64,000 nt of DNA from Sapria himalayana (GCA_029783825.1 JAREIK010005489.1:1-64000); one strand, 5' to 3'. Shown: positions 34,671-48,218, counted from the first letter of the stretch. The notes: generated from the letters alone by a model not told the origin. Numbers and translations: made by a program.

Positions 34671-35990
34671 CTATGAGAATGTATTTAAAATTTTATGATT
34701 TTGAACATTTAATTAAAATAAAATATTATATATTGTACACAATTTATAAAATATTGTAAATTCTTTATATTTAAAATAAATTTGTGCGTGTGTGTGTGTG
34801 CACGTGTGTGTGTGTGAAGCATATTAATGCGTAAAATAAAATTGTGAATTAAATATATGAGCTTCTATTTAATTCAAATAGTTGTTTTTTTTAATATTTA
34901 TATTAAAAGTACAATCATTATACTCATATAAATTAATGAAAATTGTATATTTGTAAATTATGTTAAAAATTAAAATATTAGTCATAAATAGATAATATTG
35001 TTTTTCTTTTTTTATAAAATTTTTTTATTAAAATATTAATGTCTATGATACATTTCTACCTATTATAAATTATTTTAATTAATTTTTAAAAACTTTAAAT
35101 TTAAGCAATTATGATGTAGTGCATATAAATACATGTCTTTAATCATTTGTAAAAAATCAATAATTTCTTTAATTATGTTCAAACAAAACAGATTACCATT
35201 TAAATACATGAGTAAATTTTTCTATAAGTTATTATTTTTTTATTTTATTCAAAATATATATATGACCATATAAATATATGAATTTTTTTTTAAATAATTA
35301 TTTTTAATTTTTTTTAAATTGAATACGTGTCAATGTTTTTATTTTTAATTAAAAGAAATATTTTAAACATTGTTTATGTATAATAAATATAACATATTGT
35401 ATATTATGAGGTGCAAATTTTATTTTGTAAATACATTTTATTTTTAAAGGTTTATCTTTGTAAATTGAAACTACATCACATATTTATTTTAGAAATTTTT
35501 TATAATATTTATTACAGTAACATATTGTTATTTGTTTTGAAATTTACAATAAGAATTTAAACAAATAAAACATTTTATTAAAAATCAATTTTAGTTAAAT
35601 GATATTAGGTGAAACAAAAATACATATCCTAAACATATTAAATTATAATGATTTATACAAACATATAAAATACATTAAAATACATTTAAAGTTGAAAAAA
35701 TTAAATTTAAGTTCCAAAAATTTATGGAAAAATACTAAAGATTTATACAATATCAAAAAATATATATATATATATATATGAATGAGATGAATGATATGAA
35801 AGGATATTAAGTTTCTGAAGCATGTAGTTATACATGTTGTAGATGTAGTTATATTTAGTTTTTCATGTAATTATATATATTTAGTCATATGGCTATGTAT
35901 AAGTATTTATGGAGATAAATACATTTATATATAGTAATATGTCGATACACGTATTGTTAAATACATTAATATATAATTATATATAAATGT

Positions 35991-36880
35991 ATAAATCTTT
36001 ATAAATTTAAGTACGCCAAATCAATAAGTGTATTTAAACATAACTATACATGAATATGCATGTGTGATATAATTTGAATGTCTTATATTAATATATTTTA
36101 CTATATCTATAACTATAATAATAGTATACATAAACATAAATATGTATAAATATAACAACATATATATGTATATATATATTTGTATGAAATTAATTGAAGA
36201 TAGACACCTTGCTTTTATTGTTACATTTTGGAAAGTAACTTGTGTGAAGAAGTGGTTAGATGTAACAAAAAAAAACAAAAGATCACTCTCTGTCATTATT
36301 TTTGGCCAACAAGAGACTCTAGTTGGAAAAATAAGCTAAATATAGAAATCACATTGGATTAATCATATCTATGCTTGGAAAATTACACCAAGCGCCTTGA
36401 CATGGAGCTCACCTAGTGGCGCTTCATCATCACCATATTCCACAGTCTCTTAACATCAACTTCTTCCAAGGTCTCAAATATTCTGCCATGAATTTTGACA
36501 AATTCTATGTTAAAGAGAATGAGAGAGAGGTAAAGCTAATTAGATCTAACTAGTTTGATTAAAATTAAGTTTGATTTAATATATTTATTCCAGTTTGATT
36601 GAATAAATATATCATTTTATTATTTTTTTTAATGTTTGATTTTATTTTACTCCTATATAATACATAAAGAAATCTGATTTCAATTTATATGGTATTGTTT
36701 CTCATGAAATACAATGAAAAAATTATTAGAAATCTGAAGAAGATAGAGTCTATGAAATTCTATCTGAAATATATATACTAGAATATTCTATATCATCCCC
36801 TTCTGAGGAAGAAGATAGAGTCTATGAAGGAAGAAGAGAACATACTAGCACTTGAATTCATCTGAAATATGATATCTTAC
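35991..36880. other. Spacer between the direct repeats, with possible copia leader
   Basis: The first part (36010-36180) is an inverted copy of the AT unit at 39780-39850 (AAGTGTATTTAAACATAACT, CATGTGTGATATAATT). From 36180 the sequence is mixed, and at 36690 TGGTATTG could be a decayed copia primer-binding site (normally TGGTATCAGAGC). No open gene. Confidence 0.4.
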
Positions 36881-37436
36881 CAACTTAGTTTCAATATAAA
36901 AAATGAGAAGAGCATAGTAAGGCTTACGAAGGCTCTTGCTATTATATATGAAAAACTAATTGAAGCTAAAAAAGTGCACATGATGAGGTATTTTTTCAAT
37001 CTGTAGTTGACGGAAAACACATCAGTGACCCAGCAACTCAATGAAGTCAACACAATCACAACCCAATTTAACTTTGTTTGGTATTGAAGTCAATGATGAA
37101 GTATGTGTATTGATAATTTTGCAGTTCTCTATAAAAAATTAACGTATTACAATTATAGTTGTGCATAGTTCATCAAAAACTAATAAATTGAAATTCGATG
37201 ATGTTCAGGATTTAATTATCAGCAAGGAGATTCAAAAGAGATAGACAAGTGAAACATCAACCTCTTTAGAATTATATACAAAGTTAATTGAAAGAAATTC
37301 AACAAAGAGAAAATGTCAAAGCAAATCAAAAAACAAGAGGTCTAAATCTAAGAATCATTGTAATTATAATAGTTCAAAGACTATTAAGTTTTGAAATTAT
37401 AGAGATACAAGACACTAAAAAAATCAATGTAAGTGT
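36881..37436 (+). pseudogene. Ty1-copia gag fragment (UBN2-type with zinc knuckle), degraded
   Basis: Across shifting plus-strand frames the sequence encodes RLTKALAIIYEKLIEAKK, LTENTSVTQQLNEVNTI, an equivalent of the GI.. DDE ALILL block, KLKFDDVQDLIISKEIQKR and a Lys/Ser-rich linker. It ends with a decayed CCHC zinc knuckle in which TRH...KNQCK is kept but Trp and the first cysteines are lost to stops or substitutions. This order is that of copia gag nucleocapsid proteins, which package the element RNA. No protease, integrase or reverse transcriptase follows; the second direct-repeat copy begins about 70 bp downstream. Confidence 0.75.
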
Positions 37437-37503
37437 TAATTATTTTATAACATGGTAAAATGTATCACAAGTATATGAGTTTAACAAATAATAAAGTTTC
37501 AAA

Positions 37504-37695
37504 AATGTAACTCCATGGTATGTAGTATTGAAAGAACCTTATCATTGCAAGTAGTACTATGATCAAATTATGAGGCAAAATGTTATAGATGGGAGATTAG
37601 TAGTATCTTGTAATAATGTCACTTTTTGCTCATGCTCTCACGAATTTGTGGAACATGTTAATATTTATGTGCTCAAGTATTTTTCTTCTTAAAAT
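37504..37695 (+). pseudogene. Possible FAR1/MULE-type SWIM-finger fragment, copy 2
   Basis: The plus frame reads NVTPWYVVLKEPYHCK, a stop, then NVIDGRLVVSCNNVTFCSCSHEFVEH and YVLKYF. The CSC followed by EFV and LKYF resembles the CSCxxFExxGILCxHxLKVF motif of FAR1-related proteins and Mutator-like transposases. The second Cys-His pair is not preserved, and only about 60 codons are present. Confidence 0.35.
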
Positions 37696-39321
37696 TAATA
37701 TTGATATTTACATATATATGCATAAATATATATGTGCATATACACTGCCCTACACACACACTAACATTTATCCATCCATATACATTACTATTCATTATAT
37801 ATCAGCATACGCATATTTGTACTTTTGTATATATTCACACATGTATCTACATTTTCAAAGTAGTGTGTATATACTTGTATGCATGCATATACTACTGTAC
37901 ACCCACACAAACACACTCATATACCTATATACATAATGTATTTTTAAAGTTACACATGAAACTATTATATATATGTGTGTGGTGTGTGTGTGTGTGTGTA
38001 AATGTATTTAAAATTGTTTCATTTTGAAATTTTAATTAAAATAATATATTATATATTGTACACAATTTATAAAATATTATAAATTCTTTATATTTAAAAC
38101 AAATATTTGTGTGTATGCATGTGTGTGAGTGAGTGTGTGTGCGTGTGAAGTATTTTTTTGCGTAAAATAAAATTGTGAATTGAATATATGAGCTTCTATT
38201 TTATTCAAATAGTTGTTTTTTTAATATTTATATTTAAATAACTATCATTATACTCATATATAGAAATGAAATTGGCATATTTGTAAATTATTTTAGTTTT
38301 ACAATTATGTTAAAAATTAAAATATAGTTCATAAATAGATAATATTGTATTTATTTTTCGATATAATTTTTTTATTAAAATATTAGTGTTTGATAAATTT
38401 CAACCTATTATTTATTATTATTAATAAATTTTTAGAAACTTTAATATTCAAAAAAATATAATGTAGTGCATATAAATACATGCCTTTAATGTTTTGTAAA
38501 AAAATAATTATCTGTTTAATTATATTCAAACAAAACAGATTACCATATAAATACAAGAGTGACTATTTCTACAAGTAATTATTTTTTTATTTTATTCAAA
38601 ATATATTAATGACCATATAAATATACGAATTTGTTTTTTTAAATAATTATTTTTAATTTTTTTTTCAAATTTAATACATTACAATGTTTTTTTTTTGTAA
38701 TTAATAGATACATTTCAAACATTGTTTATATATAATACATATAACATATTGAATATTATGATGTTCAAATTTTATTTTGTAAATAAATTTTATTTTTAAA
38801 GTTTTTTCTTTGTAAATTGAAACTACATGACATATATATTTTAGAAATTTTTTATAATATTTATTACACAAATATATAATTATTTGTTTTGAAATTTACA
38901 AAATGAATTTTAACAAATGAACATTTTAATTAGAAATTTATTTTAGTTAAATGATATTAAGTGAAACAAAAATACAAACACGAAACATATTAAATCATAA
39001 TGATTTATACAAACATATAAAAATACAATAAAAAAACATTTGAGGTTAAAAAAATTAAATTTAAGTTCCTAAAATATATTGGAAAATGATAAAAATTTAT
39101 ACAATATCCAAAAAAAACATGTATGAATGAGATAAATGATATGAATGGATATTAAGTTTCTAACGCATGTATTTATACTTGTTGTAGATGTAGTTATATA
39201 TAGTTTTCATGTAATTATATATATTTAGACATATGGCTATGTATAGGTATTGATGTAGATAAATACATTTATATATAGTAATATGTTGATATACATATTG
39301 TTAAATATATTTATATATAGT

Positions 39322-39330
<9 letters not shown>
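37504..39330. repeat. 1.85-kb direct repeat, copy 2
   Basis: Second copy of 34134-35990, beginning about 70 bp after the copia gag fragment. The shared edge GTAACTCCATGGTATGTAGT is at 37507. It merges on the right into a tandem AT-rich array. Confidence 0.8.
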
Positions 39331-39352
<22 letters not shown>

Positions 39353-39630
39353 TAAATATACGTTGTTATATTTATATATAATTATGTTTATGTATACTAT
39401 TTTTATAGTTATAGATATAGTAAAATACACATTGTTAGATACATTTATGTTTATATATACTGTTTATGTATACTATTTATATATAGTTATGTATATCGAT
39501 GTATATATCAAGTCGGCATACATTATACTGTTTATGTATATTGTTTATGTATACTATTTATATATAGTTATATATATTAATGTAGATAAATACATTTATA
39601 TATAATATTGCTAAATACATTTATATTTAG

Positions 39631-39686
<56 letters not shown>

Positions 39687-40690
39687 GTATGTATGTATGT
39701 ATGTATATTAAATATACGTTGTTATATTTATATATAGTTATTTTATGTATTCTATTTTTATAGTTATAGATATAGTAAAATATAGTTATATAAGAAATTT
39801 GAATTATATCACACATGCATATTGATGTATAGTTATGTTTAAATACACTTATATAAAATACACTTATGTTTATATATACTGTCTAATTATACTGTTTATA
39901 TATAATTATGTATATTGATATAGTTATTAAATTGGCATACCTTATACTGTTTATGTATACTATTTATGCATACTATTTATATATAGTTATGTATATTAAT
40001 GTAGATAAATACATTTAAATATAGTAATATGTTGATATACATATTGTTAAATACATTTATACATAGTTATATATCTATATATGTGTATGTATATTAAATA
40101 TACGTTGTTATATTTATATATAGTTATGTTTATGCATACTATTTTTATAATTATAAGTATATTAAATACGCTTATATAAGAAATTTGAATTATATCACAC
40201 ATGCATATTGATGTATAGTTATGTTTAAATACCCTTATATAAAATAAACTTATGCTTGTGTATACAATTTATGTATACCGTTTATATATAGTTATGTATA
40301 TTGATGTAGATATCAAGTGAGCATACCTTATACTTTTTATGTATACTATTTATATATAGTTATGTTTATTAGTTATGTATATTAATGTATATAATTAGAT
40401 TTATATATACTAATATGTTGATATACATATTGTTAAATACATTTATATATAGTTATATATATATATATATATATTAAATATATGTTGTTATATTTTTATA
40501 TAATTATGTTTATGTATAATGTTTTTATTGTTATATATATTGTAAAATACACATATAAGAAATTCAAATTATATCACACATGCATATTGATATATAGTAA
40601 TGTTTAAATACACTTATATAAATGCACTTATGTTTATGTATATGATTTATATATAGTTTAGTATATTGATGTAGATATCAAGTCGGCATA
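39331..40690. repeat. AT-rich tandem array, units of about 390 bp
   Basis: The blocks TTGAATTATATCACACATGC, TATGTTTAAATAC, GATATCAAGT..GCATAC and GTATATTAAATATACGTTGT recur near 39350-39520, 39790-39940, 40190-40330 and 40560-40690. Within it lies a long pure (TA)n stretch at about 39636-39674. No gene. Confidence 0.75.
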
Positions 40691-42250
40691 TCTGCTATGC
40701 ACCATCAACATCCACACAATGAGAACACATTATATCACAGATGTTTGAAGTATGTATACGATAAGTTTATATAAGCAATCCAAGCATACAATGGTGATTA
40801 AAGAAAAAAATTTTCAAAAAAAAAAATTAACAGAATCAATACGCAAACTCTTGCATTAAGATAATAGATGAAAAATTTGGTAGAAAATGTGCCTCAAATC
40901 AATAACAAATTATTGCTTAATCTTCGAATAAGTTTTGATGCATTGGTTATAAGATATAGATGGTGGACTACATAGGATATTTGCTTCACTTATTAGAGTT
41001 GTCTCGAGAGTCTCAACCAGTGATTATATATATTACCATAATATTTATATTTTTAATTATAAAAACATTAAATAAACAATATATATATATAATACAAAAA
41101 TACTCATTTATTTTATTTACCATTAAAATTTTTTCATGAAAATTAAAGTGTGTGTAGCAAGGTACACATGAAAAATAAACACCTTACAATTTTTTATTAT
41201 AATATTAATTAAATAATAAATATATAAACAATTTAAAAAAATATATGTTTAGTCTTATAAAAAAATCAAATAACTACAAAATTAATAAACATCATATAAT
41301 AAGACATACATGAAAAGATGATTTGTCTTCTAGCCACTCTCCTAAGAGTTACAAAATACTTAAATATTAAAAAATATATAAAAATTTATATTTTATGGTT
41401 ATAAATTTTTATTAATTCATATTAATTTTTATGAAGATAATATGAAATAATTTTAATGGCATAAAATTTCATATTATTTGATATCATTAATAATTTTTAA
41501 AATTCAAAAAATTTTTAAAGTGAGAAGATAATTAAAAAAAGTTATATTTTTTGTTTTAATAAAGACTTAATGTTAAAAGCTAATAGTAAAAATATTATTC
41601 AATTGTTTAATTCTTATAAATTTTTTAGGAGCAGACATCTATGTATTTATTTTTAAATATTAATTTATTTTCTTTTAACTTTATTGAAAATTTTATATTT
41701 TAATTATATTTCAATATTTTCATATTTTGTATTAATTATTTTTTTAAAGGTTTCTTATAATCATAAAAATTTTTTTATACTTATAATAATATTAATATTT
41801 ACTAGTTTATTCTGCAATTCAAATATTTTTGATTTTTTTTATTTTATCATATAATGAATTATTTTACATTTATATTAGTAGAAATTTTAATGTATGTTAA
41901 TTTAATTTTTAAAATATCGAAAAAATTTATTATACTTTTTGAATTAATTATTTAATATTAATTTAATACAAATTTTTAGTTTCTTAATTAACAATTTTAG
42001 AAAATTTTTTTGAATAATTGTTTTTAAAAATTAATACTTCATAAAAATAGTTATTTTAGTCCATATTAATATAATTTTTTTTGTATTTTTTTATTTTTAA
42101 ATTATTTATTTATTATATCCCTTTTTTAAAATTTTATGGATAGAATGTATCTTTCAAGTATCTCTCATCTATAGACCATTAACATATATTTAATAAACAA
42201 GAATAAATAAAATATTAAAATTAATAATAAATTAAAAAAATTAAATAATT
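40691..42250. other. Right interior of element B (non-coding, inverted counterpart in D)
   Basis: The first 350 bp are mixed sequence of unknown origin. From about 41140, blocks such as GTGTGTGTAGCAAGGTACAC, AAACACCTTACAATTTTTTA, GAAAAGATGATTTGTCTTCT and TTTCAAGTATCTCTCATCTA have inverted counterparts in 51480-52560, near the right end of element D. No coding signal. Confidence 0.65.
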
Positions 42251-43058
42251 AAATATTGGCTAGAAAAATTTGTCTCTAAATCCGTCCATATATTTGAGAT
42301 TTAATTAGCTAGTGATGTTCTAGTCTTTAAATCCGCCGCTTTATCCCAGATTTAATTTGCTAGGGAAGTTACACCGCTATATCTATCGATATATTCTAGA
42401 TTTAATGAACTAGAGAAGTTCCGTTACTAAAATTCGTTGCTAAATTCAAGATGTAATTGGCTAAGGAAGTTTTATCTCTAAAAACCATCGTTATATTCAG
42501 TATGTAATTAGCTAGAGAAATTCCATCACTAAATTCGTCACTATATTTTGGGATATAATTAGCTAGGGAAATTCTATCGCTAAAATCCATTACTATGTTC
42601 TAGATGTTATTATGTAGGGAATTCTGTAGTTGAAATCTATCGCTATGATATGAATGTAATTAGCTAGAGAAATTCCATCAATTAATCAATCACAAAATTC
42701 TGGATTTTATTGGCTAGGGAAATTCCATTGCTAAACATGTCACTAAATTCATTGCTATATTCAGTATTTTATTAGCTATGGAAATTCCATCGTTAATCCA
42801 TTACTAAATTCCCTACTTTTCTTGAGCGGAATTTACGAAAATGTTCCGTCGCTAATCTATCGCTAATCCATTGCTAAATTCACTGATTTTCTTGAGTGTA
42901 ATTTATGTTAATATTACATCTCTAATCCGTTGCAAATTTTTATTTCAATAAAAAATCATAAATCTATTGCTAATTCCTAGCTAATCCCTCGTAATTTAGC
43001 TAGGGATTGATCCCTAGCTAAAATTCCCTAGCTAAATAAATATGTTTTTGTTGTAAAA
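42251..43058. repeat. Right subterminal repeat array of element B
   Basis: About a dozen degenerate units of roughly 60 bp run in tandem (GCTAGGGAAATTCCATCGCTA, ATTCTAGATGTAATTAGCTAG type), followed by CCCTAGCTAAA units and the terminus TATGTTTTTGTTGTA. The array is much longer than the corresponding region in D. The terminal GTG expected after TTGTA is replaced by AAA. Confidence 0.8.
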
Positions 43059-44371
43059 TAGATAAATAGACATATAGACAAATAGACATATAGATATATA
43101 GACATTTAGATGGATAAATTGATATATAAACAGATATACAGATAAATTATTAGAAAAAGAGACATATAGATTGATATATAGATAGATAGATTAACAAATA
43201 GATAGATAAAGATAGATATATAGACATGTAGATAGATAGATAGATAGATTGATTGATTGATCGATAAATTGATAGATTTTTAGAAGAAATATAGATAGAT
43301 ATATAGGCAGATAGAAAGATGGATGGATAGATAGGCAAGTAGATAGATAGATATATTGATAGATAGATAGATAGAATGATAGACAAATTGATAGATATTT
43401 AAATAGATAGATATTTAAATAGATAGATAAAGAGAAAGAAAGAGAGATTGATAGAATGAAAATTTGATAAATAGATAGACAAATAGAAAGATAGACAAAT
43501 AGACAGATAAACAGATAGACAGATAGATAGATAGATAGATAGAAAAATAAATAGATAGATATATAGATAGACTATTATATAGATAGACAAATAGATAGAT
43601 ATACAGATAATTATGTAGATAGGTAGACAAGTAGTCTGATAGATAGATACATAGTGAAACAAATTGAAATATTGATAGATAGATAGACAAATGGGCAGTT
43701 AGTCATTTTTACAAATAGACAAATATATAGATAGACATATAGATAGATGGATTGAAAGACATATAGATAGATGGACTGAAAGACATATAGACATATAAAC
43801 AAATAGACAAATAGACAATAGGCAAATAAATATATATATAGATAGATAAATACACTGAAAGATAGATATATAAATAAATATATAAATAGATTGATAAAGA
43901 GATATATAGACAAATAGATAGTCAAATAGATAGATATATTGATAGATGGTCAAATAAATAGTTAGACATATATACAAATTGATAGATAGACAAATAGATA
44001 AATATACAGATTTAGAATTACACAGATAGACATATAGATAGATTGATAGATAGACGTATAGATAAATAGAAAGATAGAAAGGTAGCTAGATAGATAGATA
44101 GATAGAGATATAAATTAATTGATAGATAGATAGATATATAGATAAATAGATAGACAAAAAGACAAATATACAAATAGATAAATAGACATATAGACAAATA
44201 GATAGATAGATAAAGATATAGATAGATAGATAGATTATTTGATTGATAGACAGATAAATAGATCGAATGATAGATAAATAGAAAGGCAAATAGAAATACT
44301 TATAGATAGATAGATAGACATATAGATAAATAGACAAATAGAAAGATAGATAGATATCCATATAAACAAAT

Positions 44372-45190
44372 AGACAATTAGAAAGATAGACTGATAGATA
44401 GATAGAAATAAATAAAGATATATAATAAAATAGACAAACAAATAGATATATCGATAGACAGACCGACAAATAGATAGATAGATAGATATATATATATATA
44501 TATATATATAGGTTGATTGATAGATAGATAGACAAATAGAAAGATAGCTTGACAAATAGACAAAAAGTCATAAAGACATAAAGACATATAGACATATAGG
44601 CATATATTCTGATAGACAGATAAAGTGATAAAAAAATAACTGAATGATTGATAAATAAATAAATTTTTATACAGACAGACAGATAGTTAGATAAATAGAT
44701 AGACAAATAAACAAATAAATCAATAGACATATAGACAGACAGACAAATAGATATAATGATAAATAGAAAAATAAAAAGATAGATAGATATACATATAAAT
44801 AGATAGACGATTAGAAAGATAGATTGATAGATATATAGAAATAAAGAAAGATAGCTAGATAAATAGACAAACAGATAGATATATCTATAGACAAACAGAT
44901 AGATATATAGATAAATATATAGATAGATAGATAGATGGATGGATAGAGTGATAAAAAATAGACTGAATGATTGATAAACAAATAACTAATAGATAGGCAG
45001 ACAAAAATGATAGATAGATAAATAGATAGAAAAATATATAAATAAATAAATAGATAGATAGACAGATAGATAGACATATAAAAAATAGACATATAGAAAT
45101 ATAGATAGATATACATATAAATAGAAGGACAATTAGAAAGATAGACTGATAGATAGATAGAAATAAAAAGAGATAAATAGATAGATAGAT
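44372..45190. repeat. Higher-order duplications within the TAGA array
   Basis: The motif GACAATTAGAAAGATAGACT occurs at 44372 and 45128, with a variant at 44807, each in a similar longer context. ACTGAATGATTGAT occurs at 44639 and 44962. Spacings of about 320 and 435 bp show that segments of several hundred bases were duplicated after the array had already diverged. Confidence 0.6.
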
Positions 45191-45222
45191 AGATAGATTG
45201 ACAAATAGTTAGATAGATAGAT

Positions 45223-45253
<31 letters not shown>

Positions 45254-46554
45254 CAGATAGAAAGATAGATAGACATATAGACAGATAGACATATAGATAG
45301 AAATATAGATAGATAGATAAATAGATAAATAGATAGATTGATTGATGAAAGAGAAATAGACAAATATATAGATAAATATATAGATAGACAGATATACAAA
45401 TAGATAGAGAGATAGATACATAGACAGACATCTAGATAGATAGACATAAAGACATATAGACATATATACTCATAGACAGATAGAGTCATAGAAAATTACT
45501 TATAGACATATAGACACACACATATATATATATATATATATACATAGATCGATAGATTGGCAAGTAGATAAATAGATTAATAAATAGATAAACATATAGA
45601 ATGATAGAATGATAGATAGATAGATAAACATATAGGCAAATAGGATGATAGAAAGATAAACATATAAATCGACAAATAGATGTAAAGATAGATAAATAGA
45701 TAGATAGACAGACAGATAAATAGGTAAATAGTATGTTTGATATATAGATAGATAGATAATTTGACAATTAGGTAAATAGACAAATTGACATATAGAAATA
45801 TAGACAAATTTTTAGAAAGATTGACATAGAAATAGGCAGATAGATAGATAGGCTGATAGATAGAGATATAGATACATAGATATATATATATATTATTGAT
45901 AAATTAGTAGGTAGGTAGGTAGGTAGATAGCTAGATAGATAGATAGGAGGATAGATAAGTAGATAGCTAGATAAATATATAGATATATAGATAGATAGAT
46001 TTGTTGATTGATAATTAGATATATAGATAGATAAATAGATAATTAGATAGATAGATAAATAGTTAGATATATAGATAGATAGATAGATAGATAGATACAT
46101 AGATTTATAGTTAGATTGGTTGATTATTTGATTAAAATATATATATATATATATATAGAAAGTTAGATAGATAGACAGATATAAAAAATAAACAAAAATA
46201 CATATATACAGATAGATATATAGAGAAAAAGATATATATATATATATATAGTTAGGTAGATAAATAGACAGATAGACACATAGATGGATAAATAGATTGT
46301 CAGATAGACAAATAGATAAATATGCAAATATATTATTGATGGATGGACATATAGATAGATAGAAATATAGATGGATAGAAAGATAGATAGAAAAATAGAG
46401 ATAAAGATACACAGATAAACAGATAGATAAATTGACAGATAGATAGATTGATAGATAGACATATAGATTGATTAAAAAATTGATAGATAAATAGATAGAT
46501 AAATAGATATACATACATATAGATAGATAAATAGATAGATAGATTGATTTATTG

Positions 46555-46556
<2 letters not shown>

Positions 46557-46593
<37 letters not shown>

Positions 46594-46604
46594 AATAGAA
46601 AAAA

Positions 46605-46663
<59 letters not shown>
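46557..46663. repeat. (TA)n tracts in the TAGA array
   Basis: Two long TA runs (about 46557-46590 and 46607-46663) are separated by GCAAATAGAAAAAAAGA. Smaller runs occur near 44487-44510, 46138-46157, 48225-48251 and 50823-50857. Confidence 0.9.
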
Positions 46664-46665
<2 letters not shown>

Positions 46666-47443
46666 AAAATAGAAAGAAAGATAGATAGATAGATGAATAG
46701 ACATATAGACCTATAGAATGATAGATAGATAACTAGATAGACATATTTATAGATAGAAAGATAGATTTATAGACATATTGATATATAAACATATAGATAG
46801 ATAGACAGATATACAGATAGATAGATATATAGATTAATTAATATATAGATAGATAGTTAGTTAGTTAGACAGATAGATATGTAGATATATAGATAGATAT
46901 TTAGATATAAAGATAGATATATAGATAGATAGATCGAAGGCAAGTAGATAGATAGACACATAGAATGATAGAATGATAGACAGATAGATATAAAAAATAG
47001 AAAATTAGAATGATGAATAGATAGATAGATTGACAGATATATGTATAGCTAAATGGATAAAAGGTTGACATATAGACAAATAGACAAATAGATACATATA
47101 TAAATAGATAAATAAATAAATAGATTAGTAGATAATATGATAATAAGATAGATAGATTGATAGTTAAAAAGATAAACAAATTGATAAATATATAGACAAA
47201 AAATACACAGATAAATATTAAATTATTAGAATGATAGATAGTTATATAGATAGATAGATAGAGAGATAGTTTGATAGATAAATATAAATATAAATAAATA
47301 GATAGATGGAAAGGTAGAAAGATAAATTGATAGATAGATAAATAAAAAGATAAATTGATATATAAATATATATATAGAGAAAGATAAATTGATAGATAGA
47401 TTGGTTGATTGATTGATACATTGATAGATAGATAGACATACAG

Positions 47444-47475
<32 letters not shown>

Positions 47476-48218
47476 ATATTAAATATAGAAAGATAGCCAG
47501 ATAGACAAATTGATACATATATTGATAAATACATAGATAGAAAGACTAATAGCAGATAGACCAATAAATAGATAGAAAGATTGACTTATAGATATATAGA
47601 TAGATATACAGATAAATAGATAGATAGATAGACACATAGATACACATTAAGATAATTATACATATAGACAAATAGATAGATTTATATATAAATAGTATAA
47701 CATAAAGACATATAATAGATAGACATATTGACAAATAGATTGTAGATAGATAGATAGATAGGCAGAGAGAGATATATAGATATACAGACAAATAGATAGT
47801 TAGATAGATAAAAATATTTATGGACAAATAGAATCATAGAATGATAGAATGACAGATAGATATATAGATATATAAACATATAAACAGACAGATAGATAGA
47901 CTAAAAGAAAGATATATAGATATACATATAGATAGATACACATATAGATATATAGACATATAGATAGATAGATTGATTGATTGACAAATTGTGAGAAACA
48001 GAGATTGAAAAATAAAAAGATAGAGAAATTGATAGACTAATAAATAGATAGACAAGATAGACAGACAAATATATAGATACATAGATAGATAGGTTGATAG
48101 GTACGTAGATAGGTATATAGATAGAAACATAGATAGAAATGTAGATAAATAGACAAAGATTGATAGATCGACATAAAGATAAATAAATAGATAGACAAAT
48201 AAATAGATAGACAGATCG

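Larger units (their letters stand above)
34134..35990. repeat. 1.85-kb direct repeat, copy 1
   Basis: Homologous over its length to 37504-39330 (spacing about 3,340-3,370 bp), including GTAACTCCATGGTATGTAGT at the left edge, CA- and GT-dinucleotide tracts, AT-rich middle and a GAATGAGAT.AATGATATGAA block at the right. The copies differ by many substitutions and small indels. The ends do not look like LTR ends (no TG...CA), so it is scored as a segmental duplication. Confidence 0.8.
22172..43058 (-). mobile_element. CACTA (En/Spm) element B, about 20.9 kb, inserted into element A
   Basis: The left terminus is CACTACAAAAAAAATC at 22172. The right terminus near 43058 reads, reverse complemented, ACAACAAAAACAT, preceded by TTT instead of the expected CACT start. 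Genes are on the minus strand: Ptta 25518-27467 and TNP2 27608-31171. The GA tract, AT repeats, ARF retrocopy, a duplicated segment around copia gag and AT tandem repeats follow. The outermost 2 kb on the right is homologous, inverted, to the left part of element D (51026-52580), which supports 43058 as the true right end. The expected flank (continuation of A and a matching 3-bp duplication) is not found beyond it; the TAGA array lies there instead. Confidence 0.7.

Noticed and set aside
36690..36702. Copia primer-binding site
   Set aside because: Only TGGTATTG matches the usual TGGTATCAGAGC and no LTR end was confirmed beside it; recorded as a possibility in the spacer entry only.
34134..39330. 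A complete LTR retrotransposon bounded by the two 1.85-kb repeats
   Set aside because: No TG...CA ends, no polypurine tract or convincing primer-binding site next to the repeats, and no pol region between them; only gag remains.
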